Origin: Oscillospiraceae bacterium
GTDB taxonomy: Bacteria > Bacillota > Clostridia > Oscillospirales > Acutalibacteraceae
Length of the DNA stretch: 7,826 nt
Assembly: GCA_009786735.1 (NCBI GenBank)
Contig: WQRM01000068.1
Coordinates: 1 to 7,826 of the forward strand
Reading direction: 5' to 3'
The first letter of the stretch is position 1; each line of letters begins with the position of its first letter. The position numbers were made by a program, and so were the translations under genes. Below are positions 1-6,062 of the stretch, piece after piece. The notes beneath the pieces were generated by a model. It made no database searches and had not been told where the DNA came from. It saw only the letters and a program-made list of their open reading frames with translations.

Positions 1-1541
1 GTGGTGGTGGTTGCCAGCGGCGGGGGCGGGGGAGGCGGTGCTGCCGGTTGCGGTGTGACGATGATGAACGCACCGTTGCGCGTGGTGGTCATGCCGCGGT
101 AGCTCACGGTATACACCACCGTGCCGGCATCAAAGGCCTGCATGCGTGAATCCGGCAGCGTGAATGTGCCGGTGAACGTGGTGAAGGCTTCGTCCAGTTC
201 GCCGCGATAGTCGCCGTCGTCCATCGTCGCGCTTGGGCGCAGCGTGATGGTGCTGCCGCCGAGGCGAGCGGTCACGGTTGCGCCGTCAATGGCGATGGCG
301 GAAACGTGCACGTGTGCGCCGCCGGGACCCTCAAGCCGCCCGGTTGGGCTCACGCTTTGCAGCAGCGTCACTTCATAGCGTACGTTGATGGTATAGCTCT
401 GCCCGCTGTGGCGAAACGTGAACACGTTCGCGCCCGCTTGCAGGGTTTGGTTAAAGGAGAAATCGCCGTTTTGGTTGCGCTGCACTGGTTGGTTGTTCAG
501 TGTCAGCGGGAGCAGGGGATTGCTGCCGCCCACAAAGTTGAGAGCCGGCGATTGCACGGTGATGTTTTGCGTGGCGCGCACGTTATCCACGGGGCGCTGC
601 AGCGAAAACCCGCGCGTGAGCACGTTGGTGTCCAGTGTGCCAGCAAAAAAGTCGCTGAGCATTTGCGCTGTGCCATTTTCGGCGGGCACTTCGTTGGCTG
701 CAAGCAGCGCCACGGGGTTCGGCATAATCTCTTGCAGTGTGCCAAACAGCCCCAGCACTTCCTCGGCGCTGCCGGTGGGCAGTGCTTCGCGCATGTCCAG
801 CATGGCGGTGACCACGGTGTCGGTCTGCTGCTGTGCCCAAGCGGCGAACTCTTGCGCCTGTTGTGGCTGCACGCCGATGAGCAACTGCGCGTTTTCCACC
901 AGTTGCGACACCGTTACGGCGGGTTGTGCCTGCGCGAGGTCTGCCGCCTGCAGCAGCACCGGCAGATCAAGCCCGGCTTGTTCCAGCAGCGTTTGCACGT
1001 AAAACGCAAACAACGCCAGTTGGTCGCCATCGGGATCTTGCGCCCCCAAGTCTGCCAGCATCACCGCATCAAAAGATGTCTCTTCGATCAAGCGCGCCAG
1101 CCCCTCTTGGGTTTGCTGCAACACGCCTTGCACCGGCGGCAGCAAGGTGAGCGTGCGGTGCATCTCTTGCTCGCCCAGCACTTGCAGAATCTGCACTGCC
1201 TGCGCGAGCTCGTCGGTGTCGTAGCGCTCAAGCGGCGGCAGCACCACTGAGCGGAAGCCGCGTTGCACCAGGTCTTGCGCAGTTTGCAGCGCAAAATCGG
1301 TCAGCACGGCGGTGTGCTCGGTTTGTTGGAACGCGGGCTGCCATTGTGCAGCCGCAATCACCGGCATGGTTTGTTCCACTTCTTCGGTCGCAGCAGCAAG
1401 CGTTTGCGTGGGTAGCACAGGCTGCTGCATGCCCAACGTGGAGGTATACACAAACATAAAGGTGCTCACCATGCCAAAAAAGAACATAGTCAGCACGGCG
1501 CCGGCGGCGATTTTCCATTTTCGTTCATGTGTTTTTTTCAT
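1..1541 (-). CDS. Membrane-anchored or exported cell-envelope protein, amidase-like architecture (C-terminus cut off by window edge)
   Basis: The frame is open from ATG at 1541 to the left edge, giving 513 codons with no stop. Residues 1-10 are short and basic, and 11-32 form a hydrophobic segment (signal anchor or uncleaved signal peptide), so the rest should lie outside the membrane. Residues about 45-310 alternate predicted beta strands (for example FRSVVLPP, FDAVMLADLG) with helices rich in Gln and Ala, like a glycoside-hydrolase-type beta/alpha barrel; I see no clear catalytic pair. Residues about 327-395 look like a glucodextranase-B/Ig-like beta-sandwich (pattern PLTLNNQPV, GDFSFNQTLQAGANVFTF). 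Residues 400-495 look like another beta domain, followed by a linker with seven consecutive prolines and a Thr run. From memory, Oscillospirales proteins annotated as N-acetylmuramoyl-L-alanine amidases carry this beta-sandwich, so a peptidoglycan hydrolase domain may follow beyond the window (inference). A weak TGGGG Shine-Dalgarno lies 10 nt upstream. The gene has its own promoter. Confidence 0.72.
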   Translation of the reverse strand, partial: MKKTHERKWKIAAGAVLTMFFFGMVSTFMFVYTSTLGMQQPVLPTQTLAAATEEVEQTMPVIAAAQWQPAFQQTEHTAVLTDFALQTAQDLVQRGFRSVVLPPLERYDTDELAQAVQILQVLGEQEMHRTLTLLPPVQGVLQQTQEGLARLIEETSFDAVMLADLGAQDPDGDQLALFAFYVQTLLEQAGLDLPVLLQAADLAQAQPAVTVSQLVENAQLLIGVQPQQAQEFAAWAQQQTDTVVTAMLDMREALPTGSAEEVLGLFGTLQEIMPNPVALLAANEVPAENGTAQMLSDFFAGTLDTNVLTRGFSLQRPVDNVRATQNITVQSPALNFVGGSNPLLPLTLNNQPVQRNQNGDFSFNQTLQAGANVFTFRHSGQSYTINVRYEVTLLQSVSPTGRLEGPGGAHVHVSAIAIDGATVTARLGGSTITLRPSATMDDGDYRGELDEAFTTFTGTFTLPDSRMQAFDAGTVVYTVSYRGMTTTRNGAFIIVTPQPAAPPPPPPPLATTT

Positions 1542-1570
1542 CAATATCAAGCCCCAGTTTATGCGATAAA

Positions 1571-1591
1571 TTACTAAAGTGTAGTTAGTAA
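1571..1591. promoter_or_regulatory. Palindromic operator candidate over the transcription start of the envelope gene
   Basis: TTACTAA (1571-1577) and TTAGTAA (1585-1591) are perfect inverted repeats around a 7-nt centre. A nested ACTA-N5-TAGT dyad lies within. The site begins 2 bp downstream of the leftward -10 box (1593-1598) and covers the expected start near 1586, the position expected for a repressor operator. The ACTA...TAGT half-sites resemble BlaI/MecI-family operators as I remember them; that attribution is speculative. No regulator gene is in the window. It could also form a 7-bp hairpin in the 5' leader. Confidence 0.5.
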
Positions 1592-1592
1592 C

Positions 1593-1622
1593 AGTATAGC
1601 ATTGTGCGCGGGGCTTGGTCAA
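1593..1622 (-). promoter_or_regulatory. Sigma-A-type promoter for the envelope gene
   Basis: On the minus strand there is a -35 TTGACC (1622-1617, five of six consensus bases), an 18-bp spacer and a -10 TATACT (1598-1593, five of six). A TGC directly before the -10 gives an extended -10. The predicted start is near 1586, leaving a leader of about 45 nt before the ATG at 1541. The promoter lies between the HAD gene and the envelope gene, so the latter need not depend on read-through. Confidence 0.72.
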
Positions 1623-1668
1623 TGGTTTTTTGCTGCTTTTTCTTCCTTATTAGATACGCCTCGCCCTT

Positions 1669-2358
1669 TTACGGCAAATTTTGTGGCGTTTTCTCTCCAC
1701 AATTGACAAAATAGCCCGTTTCGCTTTGGGCAAATTCTACCAGATCATAGTCGAATTCGCGCAGCATATCGTCCCAATCGGGCTGGTTGTCAAACACGGC
1801 ACAGCCTTTCATGCCTGCCGCGCGTATCCCCGCGATGGTCTTGCGCACATCCTCAAACACGATGCACTGCGCTGGCGGCACGCCCAGCTTTTGCGCCGCC
1901 AGCAGATAAATGTCCGGGAAAGTCTTGCCGCGCGCCACTTCATCGGCGCTGGTGAATGCATCAAAGAGAGCATCCACGCCGTTGCTTTGCAGCACCGCGT
2001 GCATCACGTGCGTGGTCAGCGCCGTGGCCGTGGCGAGCTTCACACCGCGCGCGTTGAGCGCCTGCAAAAACTCACGCGCCCCCGGCTTGAGCTGCACGTG
2101 GTCGCGGTATTGCAGGGCGCTGAGCTCGTTCCACTCCCGCATGATTTCCGCAGGGGTTTCGTGCAAGCCGAAGCGCGCAATCGTGTATTCGGCTGTTTCG
2201 CGAAAGGTCATGCCGTGGATGGTCTGCACGTAATCGTCGGGCATGGTCATGCCGCGCGCGGCGAAGAATGCGCGGTCAACCTCGTGCCACACCCACATGG
2301 AATCCAGCAGTGTGCCGTCGAGGTCGAAGATAGCGGCGGCGAAAGTGAAAGGCTGCAT
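1669..2358 (-). CDS. HAD-superfamily hydrolase, beta-phosphoglucomutase-like (subfamily IA)
   Basis: This 229-aa protein fits the length of small cytoplasmic HAD phosphatases or phosphomutases with a helical cap. Visible motifs: motif I FDLDGT with nucleophile D12 and acid/base D14; a cap at roughly residues 18-85; motif II T110/T112 in LATATAL; motif III K145 in GKTFPDIY; motif IV E169-D170 in VFEDVRKTIAGIRAAGM. Most subfamily IA members have ED-S/A-xxGI around motif IV and GKP at motif III, so VRKTIAGI and GKT are slight departures. The substrate is unknown; small sugar phosphates or other phosphomonoesters are typical. The start is chosen because AAGGGGG ends 6 nt before this ATG. The ATG at 2361 is 3 nt from the G-run and equally possible. 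A longer frame to 2439 would start upstream of the predicted promoter, so it is rejected. No clear intrinsic terminator follows the stop. The gene is divergent from the fusion gene. Confidence 0.9.
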   Translation of the reverse strand: MQPFTFAAAIFDLDGTLLDSMWVWHEVDRAFFAARGMTMPDDYVQTIHGMTFRETAEYTIARFGLHETPAEIMREWNELSALQYRDHVQLKPGAREFLQALNARGVKLATATALTTHVMHAVLQSNGVDALFDAFTSADEVARGKTFPDIYLLAAQKLGVPPAQCIVFEDVRKTIAGIRAAGMKGCAVFDNQPDWDDMLREFDYDLVEFAQSETGYFVNCGEKTPQNLP

Positions 2359-2369
2359 CATATTCCCCC

Positions 2370-2398
2370 TTGCATTTTTTTGGACTATGTTGTATAAT
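2370..2398 (+). promoter_or_regulatory. Probable promoter of the pyruvyltransferase-FrhB fusion gene
   Basis: A perfect -10 TATAAT lies at 2393-2398. The best-spaced -35 is TTGCAT (2370-2375, 17-bp spacer), which matches only three of six bases, so the promoter may be weak or need an activator. The predicted start near 2405 leaves a leader of about 37 nt before the ATG at 2442. The -10 overlaps the opposing HAD-gene -10 (2394-2399) almost exactly. Confidence 0.5.
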
Positions 2399-2407
2399 AG
2401 CATTATA
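2393..2407. repeat. Inverted repeat at the shared divergent -10 region
   Basis: TATAAT (2393-2398), AGC, then ATTATA (2402-2407) form a perfect 6-bp inverted repeat centred on 2400. The left arm is the rightward -10 and overlaps the leftward -10. It could be an operator, or simply two back-to-back -10-like boxes, since a TATAAT-like box can be read on either strand. Confidence 0.45.
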
Positions 2408-2423
2408 TCGTACACGTTGTCAA
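2394..2423 (-). promoter_or_regulatory. Promoter of the HAD gene
   Basis: On the minus strand there is a perfect -35 TTGACA (2423-2418), an 18-bp spacer and a -10 TATTAT (2399-2394, five of six), preceded by TGC as an extended -10. This is the same layout as the envelope-gene promoter. The predicted start near 2387 leaves a leader of about 29 nt containing the AAGGGGG Shine-Dalgarno, which supports the short HAD start. Confidence 0.75.
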
Positions 2424-2441
2424 GCAGAAAGAGGGACACGC

Positions 2442-4901
2442 ATGAAGAAAATTATCCGCAAGCTCAAAAAACGCATTCAGCCGTGGGTGCCAAAGCCCGT
2501 GCTGGAATGGCTAAAGCGGCAAATGAAATCGCGCAAGCCAAGCCCTGCGTCCAAACCCCAGCCAAAGCCACGGCTTTCGCCTGCGTTGCACACGCCTGCG
2601 CAGCTTGACGGCACTTGCGCCGTTGCGCCGCCGAAAAAACTGAAAATAGGCATCCTCTCCATCAACGTGCACACCGCGGAGCTAAACTTTGCCTGCCCGC
2701 TGCATTCGCTGGTGTTTTCCAACACGCTCACGGCACTCGGCTATGACAACGTGGTGGTAGACTATTACCCCATCTACGCCAAAAAAAATGCCGATCAACA
2801 ATATCCCTTGCTCAGCGCGGTGAAAAGCAAGGATAGTGAGGATAAGCAAAGCAAAATTAAGCTGTGGACGGATCTGTTTTATCAGCGCAAAGAACGTTTT
2901 GCAAAATTTGATGCTTTCATCAAAAAGCACTACACATTCACCAAGCAAGAATACGACGCCGCGACACTCGACGCCATGCCAAGCGCGGAAGACATCAACT
3001 GCTACATCGTGGCAACAGACACGGTTTGGCGAAACTATGCCAAAGGCTTCGACAGAGGCTTCTTTCTGGCTTGCCGCGCAATGAAAGATGCCTACAAAAT
3101 CGCTTACTCCGTCAGCCGCGGTCCTGCGAAATACACAAAGGCGGAAGAAAAGCAATTCATCAACTACATCAAAGACATCAACGAAATTTCTGTGCGCGAA
3201 CAAAGCCTGCACGAATACATTTCATCCATTTCGGATGTGAAAAGCCAAGTGGTGCTCGACCCGGTTTTCTTGGGCAAGCGAGAATTTTATGAGTCCATTT
3301 TGGTTCAGCCCAAGCAAAAGGGCTATGTGCTGCTTTACTTGATGCAAGAGGCCGATGACTTTTTGGCGCTGGCCGCAAACTTCGCCAAGCAGCGCGGGAT
3401 GGAACTGATTGAACTAAGCCGTTTCTACAAACACCCCCAAAAAACCGGCTATGCCAAACACCGCGTGATTTATGATGCAGGGGTTGAGGAATGGTTGGGT
3501 TACATCAAACACGCGGATTATGTGTTCACCAACTCCTTTCACGGTTCATGCTTTTCCATCATTTTGGAGAAACAATTTTTCTTCAACGGCAAGCGCGGCG
3601 GCGACAAAGTGAAGCTCTTGTTCAAAACCTTTGGCCTGGAATGGCGCAACGAAGACCAAGCCTTTGACAAACAAGACAACTTGCTGGTAGACAACATCGA
3701 CTACGCGCCGGTGAACGCCAAGCGCGAGCAGATGGTCGAGCAATCCATGGCCTTCCTCAAAACCGCACTGGCAAACGCCGAAGTTCATCTCAACCAAAAC
3801 CGTGACTTCCTCACCAGCGGCGACAAATCGCATTGCAGCGGCTGCACCGCCTGCGCAAACGTCTGCCCGCACCAAGCCATCGCCATGCAGCGCGACGACG
3901 AAGGCTTTAGCTTCCCCCACATTGACCCAGCAAAATGCACCCGCTGCATGCACTGCGTGCGCACTTGCCCGCGCAACACCAAGCAGGAGCTCTACACGCA
4001 GCCCAAGCAGGTTTACCTCGCCTACAACAACGACCCCGACGACCGGCGCAATGCCTCCAGCGGCGGCGTGTTCATGGCCATGGCAAAACATGTGCTGGCG
4101 CAAGGCGGCGCTGTGGTTGGGGTGAAGTTCAACGCGCAATACGAAGCCATGTATGACATCGCACACACCGTGGAAGACTGCCACGCCTTTCGCTTTTCCA
4201 AGTATGTTGAAGCCGCCGACAACGACGTTTATCCCAAAACCAAGGCTGCGCTGCAAAGCGGTCGGCCGGTGCTGTTCACGGGAACGCCTTGCAAAGTTTC
4301 AGGGCTGCTCAACTACCTCGGCAAGCCCTACGACAACTTGTATTGCGCTGATTTTTTGTGCCACGGCACAAATTCTCCGCTGATGCTGCGCGGCTATCTG
4401 CACGACAAACAGCAGAAAAACGGGCCGCTTGCGCACTTTCAGTTCCGCACACCGCGTGAGCCGCAAGGTCCGGTGACCATCGAGCTCGCCTATGAAAACG
4501 GCAAGCGCGAAATCGGCACGCGGCAAGACAATCTTTACCTCAAGTCGTTTTTGAGCAATGTGATGCTCAAGCGCTCGTGCTATGCCTGTGAATATTGCCT
4601 CGACAATGGGATTTCCGACATCACCTTCGGCGACTTTTGGGGCGGCGCGAAGTATTACACCGGCGCAGACCGCCCAAAAGGCATCTCGTGCATGAAAGTG
4701 AACACCGCAAAGGGCGCGGAGCTGTTTAGTCACCTGGATGTGTATCAGCAGGAGCAAACGGTTGAGCAAATGTATGCCAAAAACCACAAGCGCCCTGCGC
4801 CGTTCCCTGCCGTGCGCAACAAAATATTCGGTTGGGTGAACCACGACGGACTCACCACCATTGAGGCGATGCAACGTGCCACCGGCGAAACGTTTGAATA
4901 A
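2442..4901 (+). CDS. Fusion: polysaccharide pyruvyltransferase-like domain + 2x[4Fe-4S] ferredoxin + FrhB-like domain
   Basis: A single 819-aa frame. Residues 1-66 are very basic with a Pro-rich stretch, perhaps a membrane-surface-binding tail. Residues about 67-430 resemble the polysaccharide pyruvyltransferase (CsaB/WcaK) family, which moves pyruvate from phosphoenolpyruvate onto glycan sugars; the best motif is FTNSFHGS with H367. Residues 465-510 hold two CxxCxxCxxxCP motifs (C465/468/471/475 and C499/502/505/509), which bind two [4Fe-4S] clusters. Residues about 523-770 match the F420 hydrogenase/dehydrogenase beta-subunit (FrhB) family: ASSGGVF, TGTPCKV with C617, CADFLCHG with C635/C640, CYACEYC with C713/C716/C719, and ITFGDFWGG. 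FrhB homologues in bacteria without F420 probably use flavin (inference). The start is ATG 2442 with GAGGG 6 nt upstream; the frame continues open to 2370 but no better start exists. Family genes are often neighbours in surface-glycan clusters, yet no glycosyltransferase is seen here. The overall reaction is unknown. Confidence 0.9.
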   Translation: MKKIIRKLKKRIQPWVPKPVLEWLKRQMKSRKPSPASKPQPKPRLSPALHTPAQLDGTCAVAPPKKLKIGILSINVHTAELNFACPLHSLVFSNTLTALGYDNVVVDYYPIYAKKNADQQYPLLSAVKSKDSEDKQSKIKLWTDLFYQRKERFAKFDAFIKKHYTFTKQEYDAATLDAMPSAEDINCYIVATDTVWRNYAKGFDRGFFLACRAMKDAYKIAYSVSRGPAKYTKAEEKQFINYIKDINEISVREQSLHEYISSISDVKSQVVLDPVFLGKREFYESILVQPKQKGYVLLYLMQEADDFLALAANFAKQRGMELIELSRFYKHPQKTGYAKHRVIYDAGVEEWLGYIKHADYVFTNSFHGSCFSIILEKQFFFNGKRGGDKVKLLFKTFGLEWRNEDQAFDKQDNLLVDNIDYAPVNAKREQMVEQSMAFLKTALANAEVHLNQNRDFLTSGDKSHCSGCTACANVCPHQAIAMQRDDEGFSFPHIDPAKCTRCMHCVRTCPRNTKQELYTQPKQVYLAYNNDPDDRRNASSGGVFMAMAKHVLAQGGAVVGVKFNAQYEAMYDIAHTVEDCHAFRFSKYVEAADNDVYPKTKAALQSGRPVLFTGTPCKVSGLLNYLGKPYDNLYCADFLCHGTNSPLMLRGYLHDKQQKNGPLAHFQFRTPREPQGPVTIELAYENGKREIGTRQDNLYLKSFLSNVMLKRSCYACEYCLDNGISDITFGDFWGGAKYYTGADRPKGISCMKVNTAKGAELFSHLDVYQQEQTVEQMYAKNHKRPAPFPAVRNKIFGWVNHDGLTTIEAMQRATGETFE

Positions 4902-4918
4902 CCACCTGCGGTGGAGCT
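4902..4918. repeat. Short dyad after the fusion gene, fragment of the GC-rich repeat
   Basis: CCACC (4902-4906), TGC, GGTGG (4910-4914) form a 5-bp perfect hairpin beginning at the base after the stop codon. The 17 bases 4902-4918 match 6863-6879 at 15 positions, including an exact shared TGCGGTGGAGC, which marks it as a partial copy of the repeat after the VTT gene. No T-run follows directly, so it is not a standard intrinsic terminator. Confidence 0.55.
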
Positions 4919-4960
4919 CGGTCGCTTCGCTGTGTTCTATCGCAGCCCCATAAAAATCCC

Positions 4961-5015
4961 CTGCGCGCGCAGCGCGACTAAAGTTTTTTGCGCCACTTTT
5001 TTTCAAAAAAGTGGC
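4961..5015 (+). promoter_or_regulatory. Composite structured leader of the aldo/keto reductase gene (copy A)
   Basis: In order: GC hairpin CGCGC-GCA-GCGCG (4964-4976), 7 nt, six Ts plus G (4984-4990), then a near-perfect palindrome 4992-5015 with arms GCCACTTTTTT and AAAAAAGTGGC around a TC centre. It ends 4 nt before the AAGGAG Shine-Dalgarno (5020-5025). The A-run with its preceding C (5004-5010) can pair either inside the palindrome or with the first T-run plus G, so two mutually exclusive RNA folds are possible. The first hairpin and T-run look like a degenerate terminator, but a 7-nt gap separates stem and T-run. The same architecture occurs before galactokinase. Confidence 0.5.
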
Positions 5016-5031
5016 TATTAAGGAGAGAACC

Positions 5032-5952
5032 ATGAAACACATCAATCTCGGCAAAACCGGCATGCAAGTTCCCGCAGTGGCGGTGGGCTGCATGCGCATG
5101 ACCTCGCTTGATTCCGCGCAGGCGGTCACGTTCGTGCAAACCGCCATGGAACTCGGCATGAACTTCTTCGACCACGCGGATATCTATGGCGGGCAGGGCA
5201 AGTGTGAGGAAATTTACGCACAGGCCGCTGCAGGTATTGCGCGTGATAAAGTCATTTTGCAAAGCAAGTGCGGCATCCGCGCAGGGCAGTATGATTTTTC
5301 GCGCGAGCATATTTTGTCCAGCGTAGACGGTATTTTGCGCCGCCTGCGCACGGATTACCTCGACGTGTTGCTGCTGCACCGCCCGGACGCACTGTGCGAG
5401 CCGGAGGAAGTTGCCGCAGCCTTTGATGCGCTGCACGCCGCCGGCAAAGTGCGCCATTTTGGCGTGAGCAACCACAACACCACGCAGATGCAGCTGCTGC
5501 AAAAACACGTGCGTCAGCCGCTGCAGATCAACCAGCTGCAGTTTGGCTTGGGGCATGCCTATTTGGTCGCCGCGGGCACACACGTGAACATGAGCCACCC
5601 AGCCTCGCCCGAGCGCGACGGTGGTGTGCTTGACCACTGCCGCCTGCACGACGTGACGGTGCAGCCGTGGTCGCCGTTTCAGTTTCGGTTTGACAAAGGC
5701 AGGGGCACGTTCGTTGGTCACGAAGAGTGGGCAGAGCTCAACGAAAAGCTCGCGGAACTCGCCGAGAAATACAACGTCGATGTCACAGCCATTGCCCTCG
5801 CTTGGGTGTTGCGCCATCCCGCGCGCATGCAGCCGATCGTTGGCACGATGAACCTTGAGCGCCTGCGTTCCTGCGCCAGCGCCGCCGAGGTCAACCTCAC
5901 GCGGGAAGACTGGTATGCGCTTTATCTGGCGGCCGGGAATACATTGCCGTAG
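5032..5952 (+). CDS. Aldo/keto reductase, YdhF-like
   Basis: A 306-aa cytoplasmic oxidoreductase of usual family length, expected to reduce carbonyls with NADPH; the substrate cannot be told. The catalytic tetrad is complete: D47 and Y52 in FFDHADIYG, K79 in LQSKCGI, H116 in LLLHRPD. GVSNHN (144-149), QPWSPF (211-216) and the C-terminal PIVGT (268-272), followed by a conserved Arg, fit cofactor binding. The DHADIYGG and LLLHRPD signatures point to the E. coli YdhF group, with an ADGGVLD-like insert region (here RDGGVLDHC). The start is ATG 5032, with AAGGAG 6 nt upstream; an in-frame GTG at 5011 lies inside the palindrome arm and lacks a ribosome site. The gene sits 130 bp after the fusion gene with no convincing promoter between, so co-transcription is possible. 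No functional link to its neighbours is evident. Confidence 0.93.
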   Translation: MKHINLGKTGMQVPAVAVGCMRMTSLDSAQAVTFVQTAMELGMNFFDHADIYGGQGKCEEIYAQAAAGIARDKVILQSKCGIRAGQYDFSREHILSSVDGILRRLRTDYLDVLLLHRPDALCEPEEVAAAFDALHAAGKVRHFGVSNHNTTQMQLLQKHVRQPLQINQLQFGLGHAYLVAAGTHVNMSHPASPERDGGVLDHCRLHDVTVQPWSPFQFRFDKGRGTFVGHEEWAELNEKLAELAEKYNVDVTAIALAWVLRHPARMQPIVGTMNLERLRSCASAAEVNLTREDWYALYLAAGNTLP

Positions 5953-5974
5953 GGATGTGAATGTTTTGGACGCA

Positions 5975-5997
5975 ACGGCGTGCCACTGGCGCGCCGT
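5975..5997. repeat. GC-rich dyad between the reductase and VTT genes
   Basis: Arms ACGGCG-T-GCCA (5975-5985) and TGGC-G-CGCCGT (5987-5997) are inverted repeats around a single base, broken only by one T/G position that would be a wobble pair in RNA. No T-run follows, so it is not a standard terminator. It shares ACGGCGTGCCA with 6846-6856 in the repeat after the VTT gene, suggesting a related fragment. Confidence 0.5.
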
Positions 5998-6027
5998 GGG
6001 ATATTCATCTACGCACCCCGCAAGGGC

Positions 6028-6056
6028 TTGACAATCTCACAAAAATAGGTTAAACT
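6028..6056 (+). promoter_or_regulatory. Promoter of the VTT gene, predicted leaderless start
   Basis: A perfect -35 TTGACA (6028-6033), a 17-bp spacer and a -10 TAAACT (6051-6056, four of six). The expected transcription start is 6-8 nt after the -10, that is 6062-6064, on the ATG at 6063. No Shine-Dalgarno precedes that ATG; the closest AGG (6046-6048) is 14 nt away and inside the spacer. Confidence 0.65.
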
Positions 6057-6062
6057 AGTAGC

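Noticed and set aside
1..60. Simple-sequence repeat or recombination site at the left edge (GTGGTGGTGG, G-runs)
   Set aside because: These bases are in frame with the envelope gene and encode its Thr run and proline linker. Coding composition explains them.
306..1250. 314-codon rightward open frame
   Set aside because: It lies antisense to the envelope gene, whose product has a membrane segment and recognisable domains. The rightward product is His/Arg/Gln-rich without any recognisable fold and has no ribosome site. It is a GC-rich shadow.
1621..1668. Intrinsic terminator after the HAD gene
   Set aside because: Read leftward, the region has A-rich runs but no GC stem followed by a T-run.
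2359..2439. N-terminal extension of the HAD protein to a start at 2439
   Set aside because: It would start upstream of the predicted HAD promoter, adds 26-27 residues before the conserved beta strand that opens HAD proteins, and ignores the strong AAGGGGG site.
2370..2441. Upstream start for the fusion gene at 2370
   Set aside because: It would lie before the predicted rightward -10 and has no Shine-Dalgarno, while ATG 2442 has GAGGG at proper spacing.
4008..4790. Evidence for coenzyme F420 use
   Set aside because: The FrhB-like domain is named after F420 enzymes, but many homologues occur in bacteria that do not make F420. Nothing in the window indicates F420 synthesis.
4978..5817. 279-codon leftward frame, plus the overlapping leftward frame 4299-5159
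   Set aside because: Both are antisense to the aldo/keto reductase and the fusion gene, which have complete catalytic motifs and good ribosome sites. No family is recognisable in them.
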